In this document: positions 6,967 through 13,505 of the stretch, in pieces
Layout: the number at the start of each line of letters is the position of its first letter
How positions within the stretch are numbered: the stretch's first letter is position 1
Origin: Thermoanaerobaculales bacterium
GTDB taxonomy: Bacteria > Acidobacteriota > Thermoanaerobaculia > Thermoanaerobaculales > Sulfomarinibacteraceae
Assembly: GCA_029932545.1 (NCBI GenBank)
Contig: JAOZPW010000083.1
Location: 1 to 13,796 of the forward strand
Reading direction: 5' to 3'
Length of the DNA stretch: 13,796 bases
Made by a program: the position numbers and the translations under genes
The notes under the pieces: generated by a model
Database searches by the model: none
The model's input: the letters and a program-made list of their open reading frames with translations, nothing else
Told to the model about the DNA's origin: nothing

Positions 6967-6983
6967 AATGCGCTGCGCGCATT
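6967..6983. repeat. Perfect 7-bp hairpin with TGC loop
   Basis: AATGCGC-TGC-GCGCATT lies 2 nt after the larger inverted repeat and 30 nt before the end of the convergent phosphodiesterase gene. Its form (perfect stem, 3-nt loop) matches the arms of the intergenic elements, and the TGC loop is the same as H1 of copy 1. Function unknown. Confidence 0.5.
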
Positions 6984-7012
6984 GTGGCGGGGCGCCAGAA
7001 GGTGATCAGTTA

Positions 7013-8875
7013 TTACCGGGTGGCTATTCCCAGCCAGTCTTCGATCCTGGGCGCCACGTCGACGGCCTGCATCTCCTTGAGCTTGCCGCGGCCTGCGGGG
7101 ACCCCTCGTGCCATAAAGATCCCACATAGGGCATCGTGATGGTTGAGATAACCGTGTTGACCGTAGTACCGGCTGGGACGCATGACCCTCCCTTCAAGTC
7201 TCGACGATGCGGCATATCCCGGCTTGAGAAAGACGACCAGATCACCGGAATTGGGGTGGTTGAGGCCGAGGGCAGCCAGATCGTCTTTTGAAGCGATGGT
7301 TTCGACCACCGGTTCGCCCTCGACACCGAGATCCGCCAGGGCTCGTGCAGCCCGTCTCAAGAGTTGGTCGGCTTCATCGACCGGCACTACTCCACCGGGA
7401 TCACGACCCTCGAGATTGAGGTAGATATGACCCATGCCGCCACTGGTGACGGCGGCCATTGGGCTCGAATCCGACACCCGTAACCGGCCGTGCTCCTCGA
7501 CGGTATCCACCAATCCAGCGTCGATCAACACCCGGTTCACAAGGACCTCATCGTGAATGGGAAGGAGCCCATGATCGGACACGACGACTAAAACGTCCTC
7601 AGTCGGATTGAGTCCAGACCACAGGCCGGCTACCGAAAGATCGATCGATCGACCGCACCGCCTCAGGGCCTCGCGGGCGGCAAAGGCTGTTCCCTGAGAC
7701 CAGGCCCATTGGTCCTTCTGCACGATCAGCCCCGCGTGGAGGAATTCGTCCGGGCTGGGGTGATAGGCCAGAAGGAATTCGAAATCTTCGTTGTCCATCA
7801 CCCATTGAGCAACAGTATCAAGATAACGGTCGAGGCGCTCGACCTGCTCTACATAGGTATCCAGATCGATGCCCTTCCCCATGTCCAACCACCATGTTTC
7901 CAACGCTTTCTCGTCGGGCACGCCTGGCCACGGACCGACCTCCGGCGTCAACCGGTTGGAAAAATCACGAGGGAAGGCCAACAAACGGTTGAATGCACCA
8001 CGGTAAAGGCGAACACCACCTCTGTGGACGTCCAGGTGAAGCACCTTCGACCAGGCTCCATAGAGTTCGTCACCAATATCCGAGGGGCCTGCTGCCATGA
8101 CCTGAGTGTCGAACCACCCGCGCTCCTCGATATACCGCCACGAGACCTCGCCTTCACTGCGAACCGCGATCGTTTGGAAACGCGGCCGTCCGTCCGACTG
8201 AATATCCAAAACTGCGACCTCGAGCTGCAACAACTCCTCGCCAGAGACCATTACCGGAATACGCCATCTGAGCGTCTCGACACCGTCCACCGATGCCAGT
8301 TCCGGTTCCCCTTCGGCCTCCGACGGATCGAGTTCGATAATCTCAGCCCGGATGAGCGGCCGAACAGGCCACGAGATACCGAAATCGCCGCTGAGATCTC
8401 TCGATGAGAAATCCGCACCTGGCCACAGCAGAATTCCAGTACGCAGACCTGCAGCCCGGGCCTTGACCCACAGTGGCGGCGCCTCAGACACGGTTCCGAA
8501 CCCGTTCGTTCGCCGGTTCAGGGCATCACCATGGGCACGATAACCGTTACTGACGATCCCGGTCTCAGACGGCAAGGCGCCGGTGATCAACGAGGCGTGA
8601 TTGACGGCGGTCAGCGTCGGATTGACCATGCGAAGCCGTTCAGTCTTGAGGCCCTCAGTCGCCATGCCCCCCAGGCCGGCAGGTGTAACAACCGTCGGGT
8701 CTGAGAGCCACCTCTCCAACAAAGGAGCGCCCAGGCCATCGAATGAGACCATCACCACCCGTGCCGCTCGAGTTCCTTCCGGCGCGCCGGTCCTGCAGGC
8801 CGGTACGGCCAAAGAAAGGCTCGCTGCAGCTATGGCAACAGCCAGAAAGCGGATACCGCCATTGTTCCTCATCAT
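7013..8875 (-). CDS. Lipoprotein type I phosphodiesterase / nucleotide pyrophosphatase-like
   Basis: Alkaline-phosphatase-superfamily enzyme of the NPP (Phosphodiest) type, 620 residues. The N terminus has a signal sequence ending in AVPAC, a plausible lipobox with lipidated Cys27, so it is probably anchored facing the periplasm. The two-metal site is complete by pattern: Asp46 in SFDG, nucleophile Thr89 in PTLTAVNH, Asn110 exactly 21 residues later as in NPP enzymes, Asp376 and His380 in PDEFLH, Asp434/His435 in SDHG, and His574 in GQHGY. It should hydrolyse a phosphodiester or pyrophosphate, but the substrate is not predictable. The first of two adjacent ATGs (8875) is chosen because it forms an ATGA overlap with the rlpA stop; GGAG lies 5 nt upstream. 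The frame is open much further upstream but would overlay rlpA. Confidence 0.85.
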   Translation of the reverse strand: MMRNNGGIRFLAVAIAAASLSLAVPACRTGAPEGTRAARVVMVSFDGLGAPLLERWLSDPTVVTPAGLGGMATEGLKTERLRMVNPTLTAVNHASLITGALPSETGIVSNGYRAHGDALNRRTNGFGTVSEAPPLWVKARAAGLRTGILLWPGADFSSRDLSGDFGISWPVRPLIRAEIIELDPSEAEGEPELASVDGVETLRWRIPVMVSGEELLQLEVAVLDIQSDGRPRFQTIAVRSEGEVSWRYIEERGWFDTQVMAAGPSDIGDELYGAWSKVLHLDVHRGGVRLYRGAFNRLLAFPRDFSNRLTPEVGPWPGVPDEKALETWWLDMGKGIDLDTYVEQVERLDRYLDTVAQWVMDNEDFEFLLAYHPSPDEFLHAGLIVQKDQWAWSQGTAFAAREALRRCGRSIDLSVAGLWSGLNPTEDVLVVVSDHGLLPIHDEVLVNRVLIDAGLVDTVEEHGRLRVSDSSPMAAVTSGGMGHIYLNLEGRDPGGVVPVDEADQLLRRAARALADLGVEGEPVVETIASKDDLAALGLNHPNSGDLVVFLKPGYAASSRLEGRVMRPSRYYGQHGYLNHHDALCGIFMARGVPAGRGKLKEMQAVDVAPRIEDWLGIATR

Positions 8876-9546
8876 CCACACTCCACAATTCGGGCCGAAA
8901 CCCACTCGTCGACCAGACGCCTCAGTGCCTCGGCGGCATCTTTCCCAGATTGAAAGGGTCCGACCCGGACCCGCTCCAACCCATCGGGCCCCTCCATCGC
9001 AAGAGCCTTTTCGCCACTTTCCTTGAGACGCTCGACAGCCCGTTTTGCATTGCTCGAACTCGAGAAGGCCCCCACTTGAACCCAGAGGCATTGATCGCCG
9101 CCGGATGATTGTGGAACAGGCGCGGTCACACCGGACCTCGGTTTCCCGGACTGACCGAGGACCTTGATTTTCACCGGGGCAACACCGTCGATATCCAGGC
9201 CAATCACTCTGGCAGCGGCAAAACTCAGATCGATGATTCGCCCCTTGATAAAGGGACCCCGATCGGTGATGCGGACCTCGATCTCGGCGCCGGTATCACG
9301 TCGTTGCACACGGACCTGGGTACCAAAGGGCAAGGATCTGTGGGCCGCCGTCATCTGATGCATGTCGTAGATCTCACCGGAGGCCGTTCGGCGGCCGTGA
9401 TAGGGCTTGCCATACCAGGATGCGTCACCCTTTTCGGTCCAGCCCTCGGATCGGGGCTTGGTTGCTTCCGTAGGGACAGTCTGGGGCTTGCTCGAAGCAC
9501 AGCCGACCATGAGCCCGAGAGATGCCAAGGTGGCAACACAAGACAA
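8872..9546 (-). CDS. rlpA: RlpA-like lipoprotein with SPOR domain
   Basis: Septal peptidoglycan lytic transglycosylase family. With the proposed TTG start the product is 224 residues: a lipoprotein signal (MVGC, Cys16), a double-psi beta-barrel RlpA domain (about 38-130) with the three residues reported as important in the Pseudomonas enzyme (Glu58 in SGEIYD, His69 in AAHR, Asp95 in TDRGP), and a C-terminal SPOR domain (about 152-222) that would bind denuded septal glycan. The start is uncertain. Neither the TTG at 9546 nor an upstream ATG at 9615 (inside a hairpin loop of element copy 2) has a Shine-Dalgarno sequence, and the signal peptide from TTG lacks basic residues. The CGCAAAG array begins just 6 nt upstream of the TTG; read through, it would add SPLRLCVFAVQ, giving a longer and better signal sequence. 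The original 5' end may have been replaced. Confidence 0.85.
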   Translation of the reverse strand: MSCVATLASLGLMVGCASSKPQTVPTEATKPRSEGWTEKGDASWYGKPYHGRRTASGEIYDMHQMTAAHRSLPFGTQVRVQRRDTGAEIEVRITDRGPFIKGRIIDLSFAAARVIGLDIDGVAPVKIKVLGQSGKPRSGVTAPVPQSSGGDQCLWVQVGAFSSSSNAKRAVERLKESGEKALAMEGPDGLERVRVGPFQSGKDAAEALRRLVDEWVSARIVECG

Positions 9547-9599
9547 TTGAACCGCAAAGACGCAAAGACGCAAAGGGCTGTTGCTAGGCGCTTCCGGGC

Positions 9600-9711
9600 G
9601 TCCGCCTGCGCACATGGTGCGCACCGTTCGGTCGGCTCCCGGCTCGGAAAGCAAGCTTTCCTCTCCTTTCACCTCCCTTTCGGCAGCGGGCTTCGCCCTC
9701 AACCGGCGGAC
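9600..9711. ncRNA. Element copy 2, module A: closed three-hairpin unit
   Basis: The closing helix is GTCCGCC (9600-9606) with GGCGGAC (9705-9711). H1 is TGCGCAC-ATG-GTGCGCA (9607-9623). H2 is GGAAAGC-AA-GCTTTCC (9646-9661). H3 is GGGC-TTC-GCCC (9688-9698). H2 and H3 are in the same register as in copy 1 with paired changes; H1 is in the same interval but its centre is shifted by one base and the stem is rebuilt. Confidence 0.55.
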
Positions 9712-9759
9712 CGGATTGGGAGTTCCCTTGATACCTCGCAAAGATACAACCTTTGATGA

Positions 9760-9876
9760 GAGCCTGGGTGCACGCGGAGCGTGCTGAGGCTGGAAAGAAA
9801 CCGACGACATGAGCTTGCTCATGAAGATCCTTTTCCTTCAGCCGAGAGCAGACGAAGTCTGCGTTTTCCCGGGCTC
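9760..9876. ncRNA. Element copy 2, module B: closed three-hairpin unit
   Basis: The closing helix is GAGCCTGGG (9760-9768) with CCCGGGCTC (9868-9876), 9 bp including one T-G wobble. H4 is GCACGC-GGA-GCGTGC (9770-9784). H5 is CATGAGC-TT-GCTCATG (9808-9823), identical to copy 1. H6 is GCAGAC-GAA-GTCTGC (9848-9862), in the same position relative to H5 as in copy 1 but with three of six base pairs replaced by other pairs. Confidence 0.55.
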
Positions 9877-9971
9877 GACACCTGTCCCTACAACTTCTTG
9901 ACTTGGCGTCTTTGCGTCTTTGCGCCTTTGCGTTTCCATCTGTTCCGTCTTCCCCCGCTCAATCCACATCA

Positions 9972-11411
9972 TCACACATCGAGATCCTGGGCTTCAGGGA
10001 AATTCCCAGCGTTTTTGAGGAGTGGTCGAATCTCCGTCGCCAGGTACTCCTCGACCTGCTGCGGCGCCCGACCGATGAAGGCCACCGGATCAAGGAGTTC
10101 CTGGAGCTCTTCCAAGTCGAGGGGAACCTCATCATCCTCGGCAATCAGCTCCAGAAATGGATTGGCCTCGCCCCTCTCGAATACCGCCGCGGTCGCCGCT
10201 CGCGCGTGAACCCTCAGGCGCTCATGGACTGCTTGGCGATCGCCGTTGCGTCGCACGGCCTCCATCAAGATTGCCTCTGAGGCCATGAAGGGAAGCTCGG
10301 CGAGCAGATTGGCCTTGACCATCGCGGGGAAGACCACCAGGCCATCGGCCAGATTGTGCAGAATGCGCAGGATGGCATCGGTGGTCAAAAACGCCTCGGG
10401 CAGAGACATTCGGCGGTTGGCTGAATCGTCGAGTGTGCGCTCGAGCCACTGGTTTGACGCCGTGTCAACCGGGTTTCGGGCAACATTGATAAGCCAACGA
10501 GCCAGTGCACCCACCCTTTCCGAGCGCATCGGATTGGCCTTGTAGGGCATCGCCGACGAGCCGATCTGGCCTTCGGCAAGAGGTTCGCGCATTTCCTTCA
10601 GTCGTGCCAACAGACGGATGTCCGTCGTCATCTTGGCCGCAGACTGGCCGATGCCGGAGAGAACTTCGAGCACGAAGGCATCAACCTTGCGGGGGTAGGT
10701 CTGACCGGTCACCGGATAGGTGGAGTCAAACCCAAGCTTGGCCGCAACCTTGAGGTCGAGTTGCCCCACCTTCTCGTGGTCACCTTCGAACAGATCGAGA
10801 AACGTGGCCTGGGTGCCGGTGGTGCCTTTGACGCCGCGTGCCCGCAAACGGCCGGCCTCAAAGCGCAGTCGTTCCAAATCCAACACCAGGTCCTGCAACC
10901 AAAGGCAGGCCCGTTTCCCGACTGTCGTCGGTTGTGCCGGCTGAAAATGTGTGTGGCCCAAGGCGGGTTCGTTGGCCCACTTTCGAGCGAATGCCTCCAG
11001 GGCGCCGATCACCGCCTCAAGGCGCTGCTCGACCAGATCCAAAGCGTCCCGAGTGATCATCAACTCCGCGTTATCGCCGACGAAACACGAGGTCGCACCC
11101 AGGTGCAGGATTGGTCTGGCCGCCGGCGCCCGGTCGGCAAAGGCGTGGAGGTGGGACATCACGTCATGGCGGGTCTTCTTTTCGTACTCCTTGACGCGTT
11201 CAAAGTCCTCTTCATTGACCTCGAGATTGGCCCGCATCTGCTCCAGAGCCGTATCCGGGATCGGCAACCCCAAATCTCGCTCAGCCTCGGCCAACGCCAG
11301 CCAGGTCCGCCGCCACATTGTGTATCGGTGTCGCGGCGAGAAGAGCCGCAACATCTCGGGCGAGGCATAACGCCCGGCCAGCGGATGATCAAAAGCGTCA
11401 AGATCGGTCAT
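9972..11411 (-). CDS. purB: Adenylosuccinate lyase
   Basis: Fumarase/aspartase-superfamily lyase of purine synthesis, acting on SAICAR and adenylosuccinate to release fumarate; 479 residues. Visible sites are RHDVMSH (81-87), GHTHFQPAQPTT with His153/His155, GTTGTQATF (196-204) and the signature loop GSSAMPYKANPMRSE from 284, with the mobile catalytic serine. The length and the GSSAMPYK loop look like the longer, eukaryote-like PurB subgroup rather than the compact Bacillus type. The start is supported by AGGAGG at 11421-11426 on the minus strand, 9 nt before the ATG. Argininosuccinate lyase or another family member is less likely given the loop sequence. The mRNA would run into element copy 2 and then rlpA. 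Confidence 0.95.
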   Translation of the reverse strand: MTDLDAFDHPLAGRYASPEMLRLFSPRHRYTMWRRTWLALAEAERDLGLPIPDTALEQMRANLEVNEEDFERVKEYEKKTRHDVMSHLHAFADRAPAARPILHLGATSCFVGDNAELMITRDALDLVEQRLEAVIGALEAFARKWANEPALGHTHFQPAQPTTVGKRACLWLQDLVLDLERLRFEAGRLRARGVKGTTGTQATFLDLFEGDHEKVGQLDLKVAAKLGFDSTYPVTGQTYPRKVDAFVLEVLSGIGQSAAKMTTDIRLLARLKEMREPLAEGQIGSSAMPYKANPMRSERVGALARWLINVARNPVDTASNQWLERTLDDSANRRMSLPEAFLTTDAILRILHNLADGLVVFPAMVKANLLAELPFMASEAILMEAVRRNGDRQAVHERLRVHARAATAAVFERGEANPFLELIAEDDEVPLDLEELQELLDPVAFIGRAPQQVEEYLATEIRPLLKNAGNFPEAQDLDV

Positions 11412-11442
11412 AGGGTCGGACCTCCTCAGAGAGTATAGCGGT

Positions 11443-11520
11443 GCGATCCGCAGGGCTGGGTTTTTGGGGGTATTGGTTGGTGGGAGGATGTGGAGTATTC
11501 AACCCAGCCCTGCGGATCGC
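11443..11520. repeat. Perfect 20-bp inverted repeat
   Basis: The arms at 11443-11462 and 11501-11520 are exact reverse complements (GCGATCCGCAGGGCTGGGTT on the left). The 38-nt spacer is strongly G/T rich on the plus strand. It lies in the gap between divergently oriented purB and a small lipoprotein gene, 32 nt beyond the purB start codon. A regulatory site, a transcript leader hairpin or a small inserted repeat unit are all possible. Confidence 0.85.
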
Positions 11521-11539
11521 AAGGGGCGCTTCGCGCTTT

Positions 11540-11570
11540 GGGGGGAGGGGGATGAGAGAGGACGGGTGGG
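11540..11570 (+). other. G-run cluster with quadruplex potential
   Basis: Plus-strand G runs at 11540-11545, 11547-11551, 11564-11566 and 11568-11570 meet the loose pattern of four runs of three or more guanines. It lies 42 nt upstream of the lipoprotein start codon, so it could be in its leader or promoter. Formation is not shown. Confidence 0.35.
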
Positions 11571-11611
11571 TTATTCTTAACTGGATGCAGCATTGAGGAG
11601 ACACCAAGAAA

Positions 11612-11938
11612 ATGGCACGTCAGATATCGCTTGCGTTCCTTTCTGTCACCTTGGTCGCGCTGCTGATGTTTTCCGGTTGCTACCTTCGGAGCGAAAAAAC
11701 AAGAGGTTTTCACCACTTCCACGACGGCATAGAAAATGGCATGTCTGAAACCCAAGTCGCGCAACTCTTTCGAGACACCTACTCGAACGCCGACCAGAAG
11801 GGATGGCCATCCATGGGTCATAATGAAGGCGGCTATTGGTTCACGCTCGATCCAAGATCAGGGGCGTTTAACAGCGAATTTATCCATGTCATTTTTGAAG
11901 GGGGTAGTGTTGTTTCTAAGGAATACCTTCCAGACTGA
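11612..11938 (+). CDS. Small lipoprotein, SmpA/OmlA (BamE)-like
   Basis: 108 residues with a basic-hydrophobic-Cys signal ending in FSGC (Cys23), so a predicted lipoprotein. The mature part contains GMSETQVAQLF followed by a short beta-rich tail (YWFTLDP, EFIHVIFEGGSVVSKEY). This recalls the SmpA/OmlA fold, in which a Gly-Met-Thr/Ser helix start precedes an antiparallel sheet. That assignment rests on pattern memory only and says nothing certain about function; a role in the BAM complex should not be assumed. GAGGAG at 11595-11600 is a ribosome site with a rather long 11-nt spacing. The membrane-protein gene starts 34 nt downstream, so the two are probably co-transcribed. Confidence 0.7.
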   Translation: MARQISLAFLSVTLVALLMFSGCYLRSEKTRGFHHFHDGIENGMSETQVAQLFRDTYSNADQKGWPSMGHNEGGYWFTLDPRSGAFNSEFIHVIFEGGSVVSKEYLPD

Positions 11939-11972
11939 TCCGTCTAACACCTCATTCCAGTGGGGCCGGAGA

Positions 11973-12437
11973 ATGACACCGGTGATCAGAAATGCCATCG
12001 TAACCTTGATTGCCCTGGTGGCCGGGTATCTTGTCCCAACCGCGATGGGCATGATCGACCTTCGGTATTCGGAAGCAGGTCGGGTTATCCAGGCTGGGCA
12101 AAGTGGAGAAGAGATGGAGTTCCTGGCGGGCGAATTTCCCGCAGAAGCGCTGTTCCGAGGGATCAATCGGATGCGTTTCATCTATGTCCCTCTCGCCCTC
12201 GTAATCTGTGCAGGCATCATCGCCTTTTTGTCACACGGGTGGCAATGGTCCTGGCTTTTGACGGGCATCGGATGCAGCATGCCTCTTGTATTTCTTGCTG
12301 TTGTACAAGAAAACCTGGGCACTGGAATTGCAGTTTCCTTCGTGACATATGTGGTTCTCGCCGGCGCGGTGACGTTCGTTGTCTCTCGGAGAGAGTTCAA
12401 ACCGCCGCTGTCATCGGACCCTGACGCCGCTCCCTGA
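11973..12437 (+). CDS. Hypothetical four-helix membrane protein
   Basis: 154 residues, family not recognised. Four hydrophobic segments are visible at about 7-26, 69-87, 93-111 and 118-138, with an acidic stretch between the first and second and a charged Pro-rich C terminus. The ATG at 11973 is preferred: GGGG sits 7 nt upstream and the protein then begins with a basic residue followed by a transmembrane helix. An open frame continues upstream, overlapping the lipoprotein gene in another frame, which is unlikely to be used. It probably forms a two-gene unit with the preceding lipoprotein. Confidence 0.65.
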   Translation: MTPVIRNAIVTLIALVAGYLVPTAMGMIDLRYSEAGRVIQAGQSGEEMEFLAGEFPAEALFRGINRMRFIYVPLALVICAGIIAFLSHGWQWSWLLTGIGCSMPLVFLAVVQENLGTGIAVSFVTYVVLAGAVTFVVSRREFKPPLSSDPDAAP

Positions 12438-12661
12438 CGCGGTTGCGGACCCGGTTCCGGCTCCTGTTCTCCAACCCCGGCCTTCGGGGGCGCTTTGAGG
12501 ACCCCGCAGAATCCCGGGTTACCAATCGCCCCCGCTCGGTGCATTTCCCTCAAGGGCAACAAAGTCGAAATCGGGAGAGCATCGCCCTTGAGGAAAATGA
12601 CCTCGGCGGCCTACGGCGTCTGCCATCACTCGATTGCCGGCGGCCGCGCCGAGGGGAGCCC

Positions 12662-12724
12662 GGTCAGGCATTCTTCGCAACGCCCCCGTTTTTGGGAGGT
12701 CTCCCCGGTAAAGAAGGCCTGACC
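12662..12724. repeat. 14-nt-arm inverted repeat (13 of 14)
   Basis: GGTCAGGCATTCTT (12662-12675) pairs with AAGAAGGCCTGACC (12711-12724) with one mismatch. The loop includes a further small palindrome, GGGAG-GT-CTCCC. It is one of the stacked inverted repeats between the membrane-protein gene and vapC. Confidence 0.6.
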
Positions 12725-12767
12725 CCGCACCCCCGTCTGAGAGGGGCGCTCTGGATTTTGGGGTGGT

Positions 12768-12828
12768 CGTCGGCTTCAGCGTACGGGTCCGTTGACCGCG
12801 TCAGCGGACCCGTACGCTGAACCCGACG
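12768..12828. terminator. Very stable 28-bp hairpin near the vapC end
   Basis: The core at 12775-12821 is a 22-bp stem (one T-G wobble) with loop CGC. After one C-C mismatch, six more pairs extend it to 12768-12828. It lies 44 nt past the vapC stop and between convergent genes, so it may block transcription from either side. No T-tract accompanies it. Its near-perfect form could equally be a recently inserted palindromic repeat. Confidence 0.5.
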
Positions 12829-12872
12829 CTGCCAACTGTCGCTGATTCTCACTCTGATTCGGTCAAGAACCT

Positions 12873-13292
12873 TTACTGATGATTCAAAAGCGGAAACTCC
12901 CGAAGATCCAACAACCCACTCGCAACAATCAGACGAATGTCCCGATCTTTCGCCAGAATGAATGCACCGTGTTCCTGGGCCAACACGGCAATGAGGCAGT
13001 CGATCGTCGAACGAATTGTGATGCCGCGGAAACGAAGTTGACGGTAAAGCTCGGCCGCCGAAAGATAGGTCTTCGGTTCCTCGGGACTGAGCCAATCCAT
13101 GTCTCGAAAATGAAACTCCAACTTCCCAAGAGCTTCGGACTCGCGAATTCCCTGCATGAACTCGGCCACGATGACCCCACAGGTCAGCAATTCGACCTCA
13201 TCTTCGATCAGTTGGGCTAGGGTCTCGGCCTCGGGGCTGGGATAGCCATTGAAGAAATCGATCCAGACCGATGTATCGACAAGGACCCTCAC
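12873..13292 (-). CDS. vapC: VapC-type PIN-domain ribonuclease toxin
   Basis: 139-residue PIN-domain protein. The acidic metal-binding set is present: Asp6 in LVDTSVWID, Glu44 in VAEF, Asp98 in TIDCLIA, and Asp116/Asp118 in AKDRDI. VapC toxins are Mg-dependent endoribonucleases, commonly cutting tRNA or rRNA. The start codon is GTG at 13292, overlapping the vapB stop (GTGA), so synthesis is translationally coupled to the antitoxin. All catalytic residues are intact, so the toxin is likely active when free. The target cannot be inferred. Confidence 0.92.
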   Translation of the reverse strand: MRVLVDTSVWIDFFNGYPSPEAETLAQLIEDEVELLTCGVIVAEFMQGIRESEALGKLEFHFRDMDWLSPEEPKTYLSAAELYRQLRFRGITIRSTIDCLIAVLAQEHGAFILAKDRDIRLIVASGLLDLREFPLLNHQ

Positions 13293-13483
13293 GACCGCTT
13301 CCTCAAGTCATCGATGTCGCCTTCCCAGGCAAGGCTCCCCCTCATGCTGAGCAACTCTTTTCTCCGCCTCGCACGAGCGAACCGGCGGAGAGCCTCGTTG
13401 ATCAACTCCGTCTTCGTTCTGCCCCCGGCGTAAACCATCGCCGCCTTGAGTGCCTCGTCATCGATGTTAAGTGTTGTTCTCAT
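13289..13483 (-). CDS. vapB: VapB-type antitoxin
   Basis: 64 residues. The N-terminal MRTTLNIDDEAL with the following helix and TKTELINEALRRF matches the ribbon-helix-helix-like VapB antitoxin family; the C-terminal part, ending GDIDDLRKRS, would wrap the toxin. It directly precedes and overlaps vapC by 4 bp, the usual antitoxin-first order. GGAGG at 13491-13495 (minus strand) lies 7 nt before the ATG. The product is expected to bind its own promoter, alone and with VapC. Confidence 0.92.
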   Translation of the reverse strand: MRTTLNIDDEALKAAMVYAGGRTKTELINEALRRFARARRRKELLSMRGSLAWEGDIDDLRKRS

Positions 13484-13495
13484 TAATCTGCCTCC

Positions 13496-13505
13496 ATATG
13501 CATAT
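13496..13505. promoter_or_regulatory. Candidate vapBC operator palindrome
   Basis: ATATGCATAT is a perfect 10-bp palindrome abutting the vapB ribosome site, and a second ATATGC half-site occurs at 13532-13537. Palindromes just upstream are typical autoregulatory targets of VapBC complexes. No promoter hexamers could be fixed with confidence. Confidence 0.4.

Larger units (their letters stand above)
9553..9932. repeat. Intergenic structured element, copy 2
   Basis: This 380-bp copy of the element at 2395-2904 has the inner arrays and both three-hairpin modules but no CACAGAG outer arrays. The left array has CGCAAAG at 9553-9559, 9561-9567 and 9569-9575; the right has CTTTGCG at 9910-9916, 9918-9924 and 9926-9932. 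The two modules are 112 and 117 nt and the spacer between them 48 nt, against 111, 116 and 47 in copy 1. It occupies the whole gap between purB and rlpA, which are both minus-strand genes, so it would be transcribed if they share an mRNA. Confidence 0.85.
12438..12872. other. Gene-free region with stacked inverted repeats
   Basis: 435 nt between convergent genes with no convincing coding frame. Beyond the two repeats listed separately (12662-12724 and 12768-12828), it contains CCTCAAGGGC (12548-12557) with GCCCTTGAGG (12584-12593), and CCTCGGCG (12601-12608) with CGCCGAGG (12647-12654). The spacing is regular enough to suggest a folded transcript or a composite of small repeat units. Confidence 0.6.

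Noticed and set aside
8876..9091. Upstream extension of the phosphodiesterase frame
   Set aside because: It overlaps the SPOR domain of rlpA in another frame, and the lipoprotein signal only makes sense from 8875.
9760..9876. tRNA gene or tRNA-like gene because of the cloverleaf-like layout
   Set aside because: No T-loop, anticodon loop or acceptor features; the arms have 2-3 nt loops and the module is too long.
12443..12820. 125-residue plus-strand open frame after the membrane protein
   Set aside because: It crosses several inverted repeats, is Arg/Pro/Gly rich, and has no recognisable domain.
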